This document shows positions 37,167-50,300 of a stretch of 64,000 nucleotides of DNA, one piece after another. The stretch covers positions 2,768,501-2,832,500 of the forward strand of contig NC_092323.1 of assembly GCF_036785885.1 (NCBI RefSeq). The letters run 5' to 3'. The translations under genes and the position numbers were made by a program. Position 1 is the first letter of the stretch. Each line of letters opens with the position of its first letter. Below the pieces are notes generated by a model. It worked only from the letters and a program-made list of their open reading frames with translations, was not told the DNA's origin and did not search any database. The stretch is from Coffea arabica. Taxonomy: Eukaryota; Streptophyta; Magnoliopsida; Gentianales; Rubiaceae.

Positions 37167-40100
37167 TCATGTCTCATCATCAGGCTTTGGTTCGAGGGTT
37201 ACAGGGATCTTCTCTATGTGATCAGCGCGCAGCACTTCAACAATAACCTTGGATCAGATTAAGTGCCAAGTCTTAGCGCACAGTAGTGTATGCAATCATT
37301 TAGTCCAAAAAACTGCCACAATCAGCAGAGAGAGAGAGAGAGAGAGGGCAACATAACTCTGCACTTACCTCTTCGCCCACTTTACATTGATCAAGAATTC
37401 TGTACAAATCACTACCATTAGAGACCTTTTTCCCGTTAACAGATGTTATAATATCTCCCAGGATAAGTCTACCAAAAGAATCACGTTTAGTTGGCTGGAG
37501 ACCCTACAAAAAATGAATTCACTGATTTGATTTAGAAACTTTTGTCAAATGGGTAAATGGAAAACTCAGAAGACTCCCAATAACAGAAAGAGAGGCAGAG
37601 TCAGCAGTAGCATGAGAAGAGAGGAAAGAATTCACTTACTGCTTTTCCAGCTGGACCATTTGGAGGAGCATCCAAGACAAGCACCCCACTAACTCCCAGT
37701 TGTTCTACAGACTGATCAGGTGCAAACTTGATTCCTAAAATTGGTCTAGTGACTTTCCCAAACTTCACCAATTGATCAACAATGCCACCAACCTGCAGAA
37801 CTTTTCCCCTTGAATAAGTGAATGGGTGACTTCTAAATGATACGCTTTTTGGACATTTTACCTTGACATCTATGTAAACCCGTCTAGTTGTAAACTCATG
37901 ACCTTAATGACCAGTATGAACTCACAGTGTCAACAGGAATTGAGAATCCAACCCCAGAAGATGCACCAGATGGAGAATATATAGCTGTATTTATCCCAAT
38001 AAGGCTTCCCGAACTATCAAGAAGTGGTCCTCCGCTATTACCAGGATTTATTGCAGCATCTGTCTGGATGACATCCTGAATTGGACGGCCACTAGCAGCA
38101 GAATTTATTTCTCTTCGAAGCCCACTACATTTAAACACTTGCAACAATTTAGAGAAAGCTTATGCAACATGAGTGTCCTTTAACTAAACTATTCCAGATA
38201 GAAAATACTTAGGTCATATACTCCCATAACTCGTACCAAATTAATAATTGTGGAAATTGATGCAATATTGTTGTCATTGATATTTAATACCCGGCCTTCA
38301 GATGCATCTCACAGACTTAGAATGAGGAAATCCTCTAGAATAATGTTAAGGATAAGCTTGAGGCGACTGTCATTTATCTTACTTACTCCATTCAAATTTC
38401 AATTGTGGTACGACACACACCTTGCACATAGTGAGATCCTATCTTTTAGGAGAGGACAACAGTTAAAAATATGGGAGCCCAAAAGACCTGCATACATTCT
38501 TTATTAAGAAGCTAAATCATACCACGTTTACTTCTGTTCAAAATGAAAAAAAGGGAAATAAAGAAAGAAAAGTGTATGTCCGTGCAGTAAAGGTTCAGCG
38601 ATTTTCTGCCAAAGGAAAAGCTTACATGAATTCAACTTTGACAAAAATCAACTTCTGAATAAGTGAAACAAGTGCAAGCATACCTGATGACACCAGTTGT
38701 AAGTGTATGGTCAAGGCCGAACTGCAAAATGAGATGTATGAGCATATAAATCACTAAATCACTTTGTTAAACTAGAAGAAAGTGCATTAAACTAAACATG
38801 GATGTGGGTGAAAAATTTAGATAGCCTGAAGATGATCACTATATGCAGGGTTAGGAACTGAACTTGGTTTTGCCTGGTTGAGGGAATAATAGTTAACAAG
38901 AGAAACCTAAAGAGCTGTAACATGGCCCTGCAGGACCCAAAGATGGGTGTCCAGCATTTATAAGGCCTTGATCATATTGTGCTTCTAATCTATGCCCATA
39001 TTTTGAACAAATATCACACCACCAGGAAAAACACATCTGGCATAAGTGGAAGTTGATATCTTTCCATTGGTAAGCCAAAACAAATTAGTGTTTTCCCCTT
39101 CTCTTTTAAGCTCAATAAGTATAATGAAATTCAGCTATGAGCTACCTTTGAAGAAGAACAAACATTTCCAGCAGAAAGCAATATATCTGGTCGAACAAGA
39201 ATCTTTGGTAGCAATGGAGAAAATACTTACAGGATTACCAATAGCAAAGACCTTTTGGCCAACAAGTAAGTCACCAGACACACCAATTGGAATAGGTCTC
39301 AGCTTGTCTTTTGGAGCATTAATCCGCAGCACAGCGACATCTTTATCTTGGTCGTACCCAACAATTTTTGCATCGTAAGTGCTCTGGTCTGCCAGTGTGA
39401 CCCTGAATTATAACAAGACACTATGAGGAAGAAAAAAGTTGTCACGGAAAAAGTTTTATCTGCCTGCAATTTCAAGTGTTTCGAGGATACGACTACTTTT
39501 GGCTTTCAATGATTACAGGATTGTCACAAAAATATGCTCTGGCATCCTCACACTTACTGATATCCTTCTTTGAGATAATAGAACAAATAGCTATTTACAG
39601 ATACAAGCACAGTAAAGCCCACAGCATGCGTTCAATATTGTGTCTAGCCAAAAAGAAGAAAAGAGCCCTCAAACTCAAAGCAGCAAACAAGGATGTGCTG
39701 ATGCGAAGTAACTAACCTGAGATCGGATGCACCTCGAATCACATGAAAGTTGGTGACAATGTGACCCTGCTTATCCCACACAAAGCCCGATCCTGACCCT
39801 TGAGGTACCTCAAATATGTCCAGTGTGAATGCGTCCTGCCTGAAACACACATGGGTGCTAATCAATCAAAACCTGATCGACCCCTTAGAACTGTCAAGGA
39901 ATACTAAACCACAAACGAAAGCATTGACCAAAATATAACATCATCATCACTTCCAATTCAAGAACCCAATTCCAGGCCTTCATTGTGGCACATGAATCAT
40001 CAATGACCCAGATTGCATTTCGAACAGATATGTAAATGAAAATAAATTCTAGTACTAATCCCAATAGTTGGAGAAGGTGCAGCATTTACTTGGCAGCGAG

Positions 40101-40553
40101 ATTGGTGATGTAGACAACTGAAGGTGTATTTTCCTGAAAAAGACGAACTGTAGCCAGCTCATCACTTTGCAACTTCTTGGGCGTTGTTGTGCTTACGAAT
40201 GCTGAAGCCGGAGCAACATCGGAGAGAAATAGGGAGCAAGATAAGGCCAGAGAAGCGCAGGCTACAAAAAGCGAGTCCAATAGTTGCTTTTTGATGCTCG
40301 ATTTTTCGTCGGACTCGTCAGAGAGGTAGCTGGAGCTCGAGCTAGAATTACTGCCAAGAGCGCAGACAATTGGAAGGAGAGGACTAGTACTACTTGTACC
40401 AGTACCACTGGCCAGGCTTCTCCGATAATAGAGGGCCCTAGTAGATAGGGTGAATTTGAGTAGTATGGAGCTGGGAGGAGCTGAAAGGCGCGAAAGCCAC
40501 GAGGTGTTCGTGGGCGTTGCAGTGACAAATGAATGGGCAGAAGAAGCAGCCAT
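37167..40553 (-). CDS. DEG1: DEG1/DEGP1, thylakoid-lumen serine protease
   Basis: An ATP-independent HtrA protease of the thylakoid lumen, known to act in photosystem II repair by degrading damaged D1. Exons in transcript order: 40553-40090, 39839-39717, 39402-39231, 38721-38684, 38124-37926, 37792-37640, 37503-37369, 37247-37167. They join to 454 residues (Arabidopsis 439). The N terminus is bipartite: a Ser-rich chloroplast transit peptide, then a hydrophobic stretch at about 89-110 ending APASA, with lumenal cleavage likely after residue 118. The triad is His187 (TNFHVIRG), Asp217 (DKDVAVL) and Ser296 (GNSGGP). One PDZ domain lies at about 345-445, with a Lys/Glu/Asp-rich C terminus. Exon 4 is only 38 bp. 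All splice sites are GT-AG. The next minus-strand gene lies 1.9 kb upstream. Confidence 0.96.
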
Positions 40554-40563
40554 TCCCCTGCGC

Positions 40564-40590
40564 AGAGAGAGAGAGAGAGAGAGAGAGAGA
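40564..40590. repeat. (GA)n microsatellite in DEG1 leader
   Basis: About 13 GA repeats lie 11 bp upstream of the DEG1 start codon, probably in the 5' UTR (a CT repeat in the transcript). Such CT-rich leaders are frequent in plants. Similar GA runs occur in introns at about 37327 (DEG1) and 44303. Confidence 0.85.
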
Positions 40591-42469
40591 CTGCTTGCTT
40601 ACCTCAGGTTCACATACTCTAGTAGTAGAGTATTACAGCATTTTCCATTAATAAATAATAAAATAATACCAATACTAATACTAATGCAGTACTCTGGCTA
40701 ATATCGTTTGAATTAGCTATTTTTAGGGTGTTTTTGAAAAATTTTGCTGTAACAGAGTTTTTTGTGTATATTTTAGAATATTTTTAGAAAATATTTTGGG
40801 ATATTTAAGAGTATAAGAGTTTCTAGAATATATTTTGAAATATTTTTTAAAATTTTAAAAAAATTTAAACTAATTTTTAGATTACCTTTTAGAGTATTTT
40901 TTAAAAATTTTTATTATATTTGAAAAACTAGTTTTTTAAAAACACTAAAAAAACAGGGGATCAAAAAATATATATATCTAGGAGAGTAACATATTGTATT
41001 GTATAAAGCCATAAACACACGATGTTACTTTTTAAAATTCGTAATTTATCCTTAATTATAAGGCAAATTGGTCCCAATATATTCCCGAAAAACATTTCAT
41101 AAAGCAAGCACTTTTTTCATTCAGATCTAATTATAATTTTTTCACACTAACTCCCTCGCATCCCCACTTTTCTTTCCATCATAACTCTCTCACATCCCCA
41201 CTTTTTTCTCCATCATGATTTTAAATAGCTTCCTCTAAAGTAAAAACTATAAATTTTAAATATCTTCCTCTAAAGTAAAAACTATAAATTTTTCAAATAA
41301 ATGCACATGTATTTACCATGATATGTAGCTTAATACGAAAAAATAATCATACATTTTCTCCATATAAGCACATACTTAGGACGTGCTCATAAAAAAGATG
41401 CTATATAAAAGGGAAGAAAGGCATATGGTGTAAACTTTTTTTTATAATTTTTTTTGCTGCTTAAACTACCCTTAATAACTATCCGTTTTCAACTTCCAAT
41501 GTATCCCTCTTCCAGCTAATATGTATATTTTTATTATTTTGTTTTTCAACTTAATTAATAAATCTTAATTTTTATTAACAACTATTAGTTATAGTTATAA
41601 ATTACTACTAAATAATTATTTGTTTATATATTTTATTTTAGCAAATTTTCTACACATTTACTATTACGACATAAAACTAATTCTCTAGAAAATTATTTCA
41701 AATATAGCCTAAAAATATGGTACGAATTTCTTTTATTAGCTAATGAGCACACATTCTAGCGTGCCTTGAGCACTAGCATGTGCGTGTGAGTGAGTATATC
41801 CTATGTGCTTTCCACATTAGTGAGGCTGCAACCTTGTTTCCTCGTCAGGGGGCCCATTCCTTCAACGATCATGGAGCGTACTAGATTCAAGGAGCGGATA
41901 CGGTCAAGTTTAAAATAACTGGAATTACGAGTCCACTCGTCGAAGTACTGATACTAATAATAATAATAATTAATTGCCATTGCAGCGGGCCCCACCAGTA
42001 ACTAACAGAGGACCATTACCTGTAGAATCTCTCTATCTCCTGCAAGACAGAAGCGAATAGAACGTCCTTCTCGCTTCCACTTCCAGACTCTTCAAATTGG
42101 CATTTTTCTCGTCATTTCTACCAGACAGAGACTCTTTCTTTTTTTAGTACATAAAGATAAAACTTCTACACCATAGCAAAATGTAAAGACGCAAGCAAGC
42201 AGTACCACTCCTTCTCCAGAGGTGGTTTTACAGTGTTGTCATTCTCGGCTTCTAGTCTTAGAAGCATTGATTGAAAAAAAAAAAAAATTACACAGGAAAA
42301 TAATCCGGAGAAGTTACAACGTATGAAGGAGGAGAGAGATATTGCAAAGTCCGAAACTTGTGGTGATTCTAAAATATGAAAAAATCTCTCAGTTTGTCAT
42401 GTTCACTCTGTCGTGCGGTGCATCCCCTGCTCCTGTAGCACTAATAGCTATAGCTGCCTAAGCCTCAGA
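40591..42469. other. AT-rich intergenic region
   Basis: DEG1 promoter and the 3' flank of the next gene. A duplicated 43-base block, ending AAAGTAAAAACTATAAATTTT, occurs twice at about 41218-41291. Most of 40700-41700 is low-complexity AT. No ORF or RNA gene was recognised. Confidence 0.55.
40725..40948. mobile_element. Possible AT-rich MITE
   Basis: GTGTTTTTGAAAAA at 40728-40741 is matched by the complement of TTTTTTAAAAACAC at 40932-40945 (one mismatch). The left part reads like a common plant repeat with GAAAAATTTTGCTGTAACAGAG. No target duplication could be fixed, and AT richness makes chance inverted repeats likely. Confidence 0.3.
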
Positions 42470-45400
42470 TTACAAAATTTTGCCCAAGGGTCTCAGTTCC
42501 CTGGGTATGCCATCAAAATTCCCAGAATTTACGTCAGATTGTAGCACAGGCCTCTTCCCAATTTTCCAGTGTATGCCCTCCGCCAGATGCTCCTTGTTTG
42601 GTGTCAGCATCACAAAATTTGGATCGGCCCTCTGATAACTGCATTTCCCAGGAGTAGAAAACTATCAGGAAAATTTCAAGGTTTTTTCTCTTAAATAAAT
42701 TATTCTTGTGTAAGTAAAATCTCAAGGATCCAGCCGGACGAAAAATCAAGAGACTTGAAATTAGTGGCAAAACGTGGTATTTGTAGGAGTATGAACTCCT
42801 AAGAAACTCATTCTCATTTAGCATGCTTCCCATTTTTACAAAGCCAGAAATTCAAGTAAAACAGGAGAATGCACTTTCCAGCTGCCCTCAGCCATTGGGC
42901 TTTAAATAACACAAAGGACAAGAAGATCAACATGATAACCAACCTCGCTTCTCTAAGACTGTCAACACGAATGCCAAAACCAAAGGCTGTTTCTCTTTTT
43001 GAACGATCTCTGGTTGCTGGCAGCCAACAGAAACACTATTCAGAAACAGTTCAGTTTATCTGACAATTGAGAGACAGGACTTATATACGGTCTAGTAGAT
43101 ATTCCAATGAAGAGTGCAAATTATATGTGTAGAAAACAATCAAAAGACCTCAAGCACAAATAACTTCCCAATTTCACAGCTTCGGCATAAATAACATGAC
43201 TCTTTTAGCATCAGAGAAGTGACTCTGAACTTGTACACAGCAGAGGATTATGAATAATGACTTTGACAGTGATTTAATTTGAGAGTTAAAACACTGCAAA
43301 CAAAAGTTGATTCTGAGAGCATTTAGTACAATAAGACAGACCGCAAGCGAGTACATCCCAGTATAGCACCAGAAAAGTTTAACCCAAAGAGACAACCAAC
43401 CAAAGTGGTACGTTGTTATCCAGGAAAAATTTTCAACATTGGATGCTACAAAGGAAATACAAAAGTCAACACCAACAAAGATATAGCACAACAGTTTAAC
43501 AAGGTTTGGACACAAAAGATCATCACTAGCGGAGGATCTATAAGGACTATGAAATTGCCATCTTACACCATCTTATCTCTATATCACATTTACCAGTGCC
43601 CTAGATTATGAAAACTATATGATTAGTAAGAGTGAGGAAAAGGATCCAAATCAACAATGCCTTTTGTTTAGCTGTACCTGAAATGCTGAAAGTAAAAGAA
43701 GGTTTCCACCATGACTTAAAAGCTAAAGCTAGAGATGAACTTAGAGGTCCCACCTTCCCCTGCGAAAGATGATGCAAACAGTTAGAAACCTAAAACTTTG
43801 GTGACCGAAACAAATTGCATAACAACACAAGCAGTTGTTACCTTAAGCAAAAAGTTTTTGTTGGCCTGCCAAGATGCAGCAACTTGAAAAGTTGAGTCGT
43901 GGATACTGTTGGAGGTCTTCTCATCATCAACTCTAAGCATAAAAAGAATAACAAATAACTGAAAAACCCCTTCTACCTGAGCTGTCTATTAGGAACTTCA
44001 AACATATTCTAGAATGCAAAATTCATTTAGTTACTCAAAAATACCTTGTCTGCAACTCAAAACCAAAGTCAATATAATTAGTGATTCCAACTACTTCATC
44101 TTCTTCAAGTGGATTTTTCACCTATGACATTGCATAAATTACTTCCTGTCAGTATCATCTTCCAAATTAATCTCCAAGTAAATGTCTAAGCAAGAACGTG
44201 GAATCAAAGAACTATAGAAACTTTGTTCAAACCATACCATTATCTATCAATATCAGTTTGTCGAGGATCAAATACATAGTGAGGAAAAAAAGAAAGATAT
44301 GAGAGAGAGAGAGAGAGAGAGACAGAACAGAGCAAAGGGAAGGAGAGTTAGGGTAGGAAGAGAAGCCATACACGTCTTTGGACTACCACATGTTGATAGA
44401 ATGAGGCAATGAACTGCAGTGAGTATTTTCAAAAAAATCATGTAAGTGACAGAAAAAGGTACAAACTAATATGCAGGAAAAGAATATTTGTATACCACTA
44501 GAAGATACATTAAAAAGTAGATTAGCAGTAGTACTTTATGCAAATAAATACAGGCACAAAGAGAATTACACAAAGCTGAAAGGCAAAAACCTGCGAATTT
44601 TTAGCTAGTTCAAGACCAAAATTGAAGGATGGACTCAAAGGGCTGCCTGATCCTAGCCCATAACCAATAGCACAGCTCCAATTAGCCAAGTTTTTATATC
44701 TTGCTGCATCCTTGCTTCCAACTGTGTCAAATCAGCAGATTATAGAGAAATCATATGCATAGATTTCATCAAGATTCTGATAGATTGATATTCCGTTCCT
44801 ATCATTCAAAGACCACACGGAACCATCTTTACATGTTATTATGACCCTATGCTTGACAAATTGTACCTCAAGCATTAATCCAGAAAAACAATGACTCTAA
44901 TTTCAAATAAACTTACACTGGGGTTCATATTGCACTCCTGCCATCAACCTTCCCATCTTGCTTACCAACCAAGCACTTCTTGGAAACTCATCTCCCACTA
45001 GAATAAACAAGATAATATCATTTAGGGCCCATGTAGGAAATTTTGCCAAAATACATGTTTATATTCATAAGTTGAAAAATCAGTATGTTCAGCTGTGAGT
45101 CATCTAAATCAAGAAACAGAGGTTGTCTGATTCCAAGTTAAGAGGGAAAGGACTAAACATGAAGGACTAGGGTCCAGACCACATTCCCTTGAGCCCATGT
45201 GGATACACCAGAAAAAAGGAAATTAGGAATTTTATAGCAGCTAAGCCAAAATATTCAGCTCACAGCTTCCAGAACACAAGGAGCCAAAAAGTACAACGGA
45301 AGTAAATCAGTGATGCAGCAGGAGATCACTAACATGAAAAAGGCATAACTGTAGCTCCAACTGAAAGATTTGACGAGCCATATCTCAAACCCATAACACC

Positions 45401-46754
45401 ATGATCTTCCGATGATACTCTGCAATGTCAACAACTTTCTCATGATAACAACAGGAATATGGGGATCAAAGCAACTAAGTTGAAATCATTACGAACTTGG
45501 TACCTCTTCTTCAGAAGCACAGGGAAGATGCCAAAGGCTCCAAAACCCATTCTAGGATAATATGCACACGACCTAATTAGCAGAGTCCTACATGAACGGC
45601 ACGCAATAGTTTCTTAGAAAGTGGAAGTCCCCTGAACAGGCAAGCAAACTAAGAGTTGAAACGAAAACATTGGCCTTACGGATCAGAATTTGATACAGAA
45701 AGGTCCATGAATGTATGAGGATCGTCAACATCACTGCAGAACGTCAACTTCATTTAAGAAGATGAACGATACATGAATCTAAAGTGGATGGCAGAACGCA
45801 AACAACAGAAGTACTGAAATAGACCATACCTCTGCCATCGAAACTGGGCATTTCCAACAATTCTTTCCTCGGGCTTCTGGTCAAGTGGACCCATCACCTA
45901 AACAGGCTAAGGAACCAACTACTCTCGAATCACTGCTTTGTATAGTTATCAAACTGCACTGGAACCACAAATCACACTTCCTAGCGCTACTACTCCGATT
46001 CTGTGACAGTGACACTCCATGTGTTTGACTATTTGACTAAATGAGTGGGAAATGAAGAATTTCATAAATTCTCTCAAATTATCAAGCCAGCCCCAAATTA
46101 AAGGAAATAGTGCGTTAAAAAAGTTATATTTTCTGATATATTACGCACCTGTTAAATGTGTCAAATAGGCTTGGCTTCACCGGTTAAATATCCTTTTTCA
46201 GTTGAAATTAGCTTAATATTAATAACAACACACATAACTTCAAGTTTTTTTCACCAACATTAACATGGTATGAGGATCAAAAACAAATCTCTTGTTTAAT
46301 ATACTTGTGAATGAGTGATGAAATGACAAAGTGGAAATGGATACAGTAGCAATCAAATCCACGTGAGGATCATCAATGGGCTTAAGCATGATCCTGGTGC
46401 TAAAATGCTTGGACTCTTCAAAATAATCCTCAAACAAACACCTCAATGGAAGTTTGCCAAACAACAAATTGTAGGATGACTCCAGCATCCTGCATTGCCC
46501 CACAATCCCCCATCCATAGATACCCAACATTAGACAATCAATTCAAGACCTGCGGCGAGGAACTTCAATTTCGCTTGCACGCATGGAGCAGATATTTATA
46601 AATAGCAAAAACCGAGCAGCATTTAAAGAAAATAAAATAAATTATGGGTAAAAGCAAACCTAGTACGAGCAGCGAGTGGAGGGAAATCGAAGAGCGGCGG
46701 AACCAACACCAATGGCGGTGGTGGTTCTTTGGTATCCGACCACCAGTTTCCCAT
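42470..46754 (-). CDS. Plant-specific strand-rich protein, OM47-like candidate
   Basis: A 413-residue protein from 14 small exons. In transcript order: 46754-46660, 46489-46345, 45897-45830, 45733-45680, 45551-45504, 45419-45334, 44997-44917, 44721-44591, 44413-44372, 44121-44045, 43932-43842, 43759-43678, 43016-42944, 42638-42470. The first exon gives MGNWWSDTKEPPPPLVLVPP; a Pro-rich start is followed by alternating polar and hydrophobic stretches (FGFELQTR, FQVAASWQANKNFLLKGKVG, FGFGIRV) that read as beta-barrel strands. I see no signal peptide, long TM helix or enzyme motif. Length and pattern fit the VDAC-like mitochondrial outer-membrane protein OM47 of Arabidopsis, but that match is from memory and unproven. 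The gene model is well supported by phase; the function is not. Confidence 0.85.
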
Positions 46755-48330
46755 CGTGACTCCGACCGTGAATTGATGGACGAGTCGAGTGTTAAGAGTA
46801 TGTGTTTAGCAGTGGCAGCAATAGTAGTAATCCAAGTCTTAACGAACCCCGCGCATCTTCTGTTGCCACTTGCCACCAACCAACGACCGCTTCTGCAGCT
46901 CCGGGATCAATTCAACTGGACCAATTTTGCAGATTTACACTAGCAACGTGGCGTCAGAAAAAAGCGTGCCCAATTTTGGAAACTCATTTCTTCTCAGTAG
47001 CAGCAGAAACTGATAAAACGTGGCAATAGGGCCAAAAGTCCCGCTGCAAGTAGATGCTTTCTACACACCCAAAACGTGGGGGTTCCCGCGGAGTAGGCCT
47101 TTCAACGGGTTGTATACAAGTTAACCCGTTATAATGTACCAGCTCCTAACCCGATCCGTTTACCCTACGAATCTTGTGTTTACGGTCCTGGAATCAGGTT
47201 CGATGGATCTCATATCCAGCCTGAATCTACTCGGAAGAGGAGGAGAAAAAAAAAAAAAAGACCCAACAAAAATAAGGTTCGAGACTATCTACATATAACT
47301 GTAAGAAGTTTGCATCATTTCAAAACTAAATCCAAAACCAACTACAAATCAACCTCCAAACTTAAACAAATTAAATTGCAAAGGTAAATCACAAATCACT
47401 TACAATATTTATTTCAAAACTAATCACAAATCAATTTATAAAGTCACTACTAAATCCAAGCAAACATTAAATATCAAATATTATTGTGCTAATTTCATAG
47501 AATATGTTTTGTGGTTCTAATGGATGGAAGGATGTTCTGTACTAAAGCATAAGCTTTTTTTTATTTTTTTCAATGAAATTTTGAATAACTAAGTTGATAG
47601 GAATTAATTTAGTTTTTGTACAGTTTGAATAGATAAAATATCTTCTTCTACAGATTTTGATCGTTGAATTTGATAAAAAAAAAAAAATCATTCCTATACA
47701 AATAGAAGTAGGGCTGATGTTTGACCAAATAACTTGACTCAAACTCGTAAACTATTCAGTCAGCAATTCGGCTATGAAGTAGCAAGTCGAGCTCGAACTT
47801 CAATATTTTACACTCGAAAGTTCGACGAACCTAATCGAGCTTTTTATAATATGTATTTTAAAATTTTTATATTTATTATTATGAAATGCCAATAATATCC
47901 TTTATTTAAAATTATATGTAAAAAATTAATTTTTATTACGTGAGTTTGATTAGACTTGATTGATTTCGAATAGACTCGATTGAGTTTGATTTGAATTGAT
48001 TATATTTAATTAAACTCGAACTCGAGTTCAAATTCAAATAACGTAAATTGAAGTCGAGTTCGAATTCGAACATGAATTCTAAAAACTGGATCTCGAGTTT
48101 AGTTATTTTACCTACTCGAGTTTTGACTCGACTCAAACGCACCACTACATAGAAGACGTAGTACACAAATTTTACAAGTCTTTACAAATGCATGCAAGAT
48201 CATCTAAAGCCAAACCATTAAAATTAACTTGAATTTCTCTATGTTTTATAGTGGTCTTTTGATCCTTATATTAAAAAAAAATATTTTTGTGTAATTTAGT
48301 CAAGATTCTAAGGCACACCCAAGCTCCTTT
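46755..48330. other. Intergenic, degenerate repeat DNA
   Basis: The first 200 bp is the probable leader of the minus-strand gene. Around 47095-47160 a short segment with ACGGGTT/AACCCGTT inverted repeats occurs. From 47740 to 48145 the sequence is full of short TCGA, ACTCGA and TTCGAA words, which looks like a decayed repetitive element of unknown type. No coding exon is seen. Confidence 0.5.
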
Positions 48331-48610
48331 AGGGTGCCTTTGATAAAATTGAAATTTAAAAATTGAAATCTGAAATCTGAAATTTGAATTCATTAAATTA
48401 TTGAATTATTAAGTATTAAATATAATACATTTGAGTGCATATTATATTCAGTGATAAGTGAATAACTTATCACTTAATTTTAGAAATAAGTTTTGTTTAG
48501 AAAATCCAGTAATTAATTTAAATGTTCAATTTTGAGTTATCAAATAGTCTGAATATGTTAAAATTTGAATTTTTTAAATTTAAGTGTTAAAGCGAGTTAT
48601 CAAATAGGCC
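48331..48610. mobile_element. Possible hAT-like MITE, about 280 bp
   Basis: The left end AGGGTGCCTTTGATAA and the complement of the right end (AGGCCTATTTGATAA) form imperfect terminal inverted repeats of a type frequent in hAT MITEs. The interior is AT-rich with its own snapback (GATAAGTGAATAACTTATC). No clear 8-bp target duplication was found. Confidence 0.4.
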
Positions 48611-49052
48611 TAATAGTCATTTAAAGAATATATATAAACTGGGAAGAGGGTGCCAAAGCATGGTTGTCCTCCATCCATGTCTTCCTCACGTGTGGGTTGT
48701 GAGAGTTGCCCATGCTCTAGAATTCTTTTTTTGTTGTTTTGTTTGTTTGTACTTGTATTTGTTCTTTCTTTTTGTCGTATTCTTTCTATTGTTGCAAGGA
48801 CTCTGTGCCATGCGTCTCTTGTCCTTGGAACCAAACAAGACATCAAACGTTCTTTGTCTTTGGAACCCAGCAGCAATTATTACATATTTACTAAGAGCCT
48901 TATAGAATGGCAGAATGTTTTCTATCGAGCTGTTGAAAGCAGGGAAGTGATGATTAGCTTCCTATTAAAAAGAGATAATAACTTAAATAAATTACTAGAA
49001 CTTGCCGCCCATATACACCTTTTTGGTATTTTTTGTCTTGGGTTTATATTGT
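48611..49052. other. Non-coding segment with chance ORFs
   Basis: Overlapping frames of 81-134 codons exist on both strands, but none has a domain, and the residue composition is typical of chance frames. Nothing is supported here. Confidence 0.4.
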
Positions 49053-50300
49053 AGTGTGATAAATAGGAAATTGCTTAACAAATTTTGCCCAAATTATAGA
49101 ATATGTCAACAGCGCATGTAATTTTACTAATAATATTATATCAAAGGGAAAATGATCAGTTTCATCCTTCACATTTCACAAAAATATTCTTTTCGTCCCT
49201 CACTTTTAAAATGAAGCAATTTCGTCCTTGACGTTTAAAAACTAAAATTATTACATCCCTGAACTCAAATTTCAATTTGAATCAAACCACCAATCAACCT
49301 GATTACAAATTTTGGGGGTGTAATTGGTAGATCACTTGGTTAACTAAACTTGATATTCATGTAAAATTTAATGAACCTAAAAATAAAATATAAAAAATAT
49401 TAATATTAATATAAAAAAGAAATATTAATCTTTTCTACGTTATCATTGTATACACTGACGGTTTTATGTACCGCCATATCATTTTAATTTTAATTTAAAC
49501 ACCAAATTTTATATTTATGGTACACATCTAGATTCGCAAGCGGATATACTAACGGTGCATGAAAAGATTTATAAAAAAAAAAACTCTATTATTCCAAGAC
49601 AAAGAATGGCCTTTTACGTTATAATTTTTATTTTTTGGTTTAATAAATGTCATGTGAATACAATGAAGTTGACCAAATGATCTATCAATTCTAATTTTGA
49701 AATTTATTACTGGATTATTGGATGGTTTGATTCAAATTGAAAATTAGGTTCAGGGATGTAATAACTTTAATTTTTAAATGTCAGGGACGAATTTGCTTCA
49801 TTTTAAAAGTGAGGGACGAAAAGAATATTTTTGCGAAATGTGAGGGATGAAACATGTCATTTTCCCTATATCAAATTACCATCAATTGTGTGGTTTATTA
49901 ATTACGATGATATGTTATATTAAATTATAGTGTGATAAAAAATGAAATTGCTTGATAACTTTTGCCCAGTCTATAGAATATGTCAAGAACCCATGCAATT
50001 TTAATAATAATATATTATATCGGATTACTATAGTTCTGCCATTTATTAATTACAATCGTATATTATATTAAATTACTGCAGGAAATTGTATTTAAGTTGA
50101 ATAGTAGCACTTGACAATAGTGTGCATGTTTTGGCTATTTTTGTCTTACCCTTCTTGCTTTATAGTGTGTAGATAAGAAATTGGTAGATAATTTTTGCTT
50201 GGTGCACGAGATATGACAATGACCCATGTAATTCTGCTAGTCGTGTTATATTAAATACCGCTACTGTGCGATTTTATTGGTTAAATAAGAATAATGTATA
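49053..50300. repeat. Three diverged repeat units, first split by a MULE
   Basis: Related segments each start with AGTGTG(A/T)(A/G)ATAA, continue with TTTTGC and end in a TTATATTAAAT-type stretch. They begin at about 49053, 49928 and 50166. Matching upstream words (ATTTTTTGTCTT...TTAT) before the first and third unit suggest a longer ancestral unit. The first unit resumes at 49876 after the inserted element. Identity is moderate, so the duplication is old. Confidence 0.55.
49146..49866. mobile_element. Non-autonomous MULE-type element, 721 bp
   Basis: Terminal inverted repeats of about 150 bp begin GGGAAAATGATCAGTTTCAT at the left and close as their complement at the right. The element is flanked by a perfect 9-bp target duplication, TATATCAAA (49137-49145 and 49867-49875). 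Long TIRs plus a 9-bp duplication are diagnostic of Mutator-like elements. The interior has no transposase. The TIRs contain repeated CGTCC(C/T)T(C/G)AC words. Confidence 0.88.

Noticed and set aside
46565-46879. 104-codon minus-strand ORF as an independent gene
   Set aside because: It overlaps exon 1 of the OM47-like gene in another frame and runs into its first intron. The frame starting at 46754 joins the next exons in phase.
48610-49054. 88- to 134-codon ORFs on both strands
   Set aside because: No domain, no splice partners, and low-complexity Phe/Leu/Cys runs typical of chance frames in AT-rich DNA.
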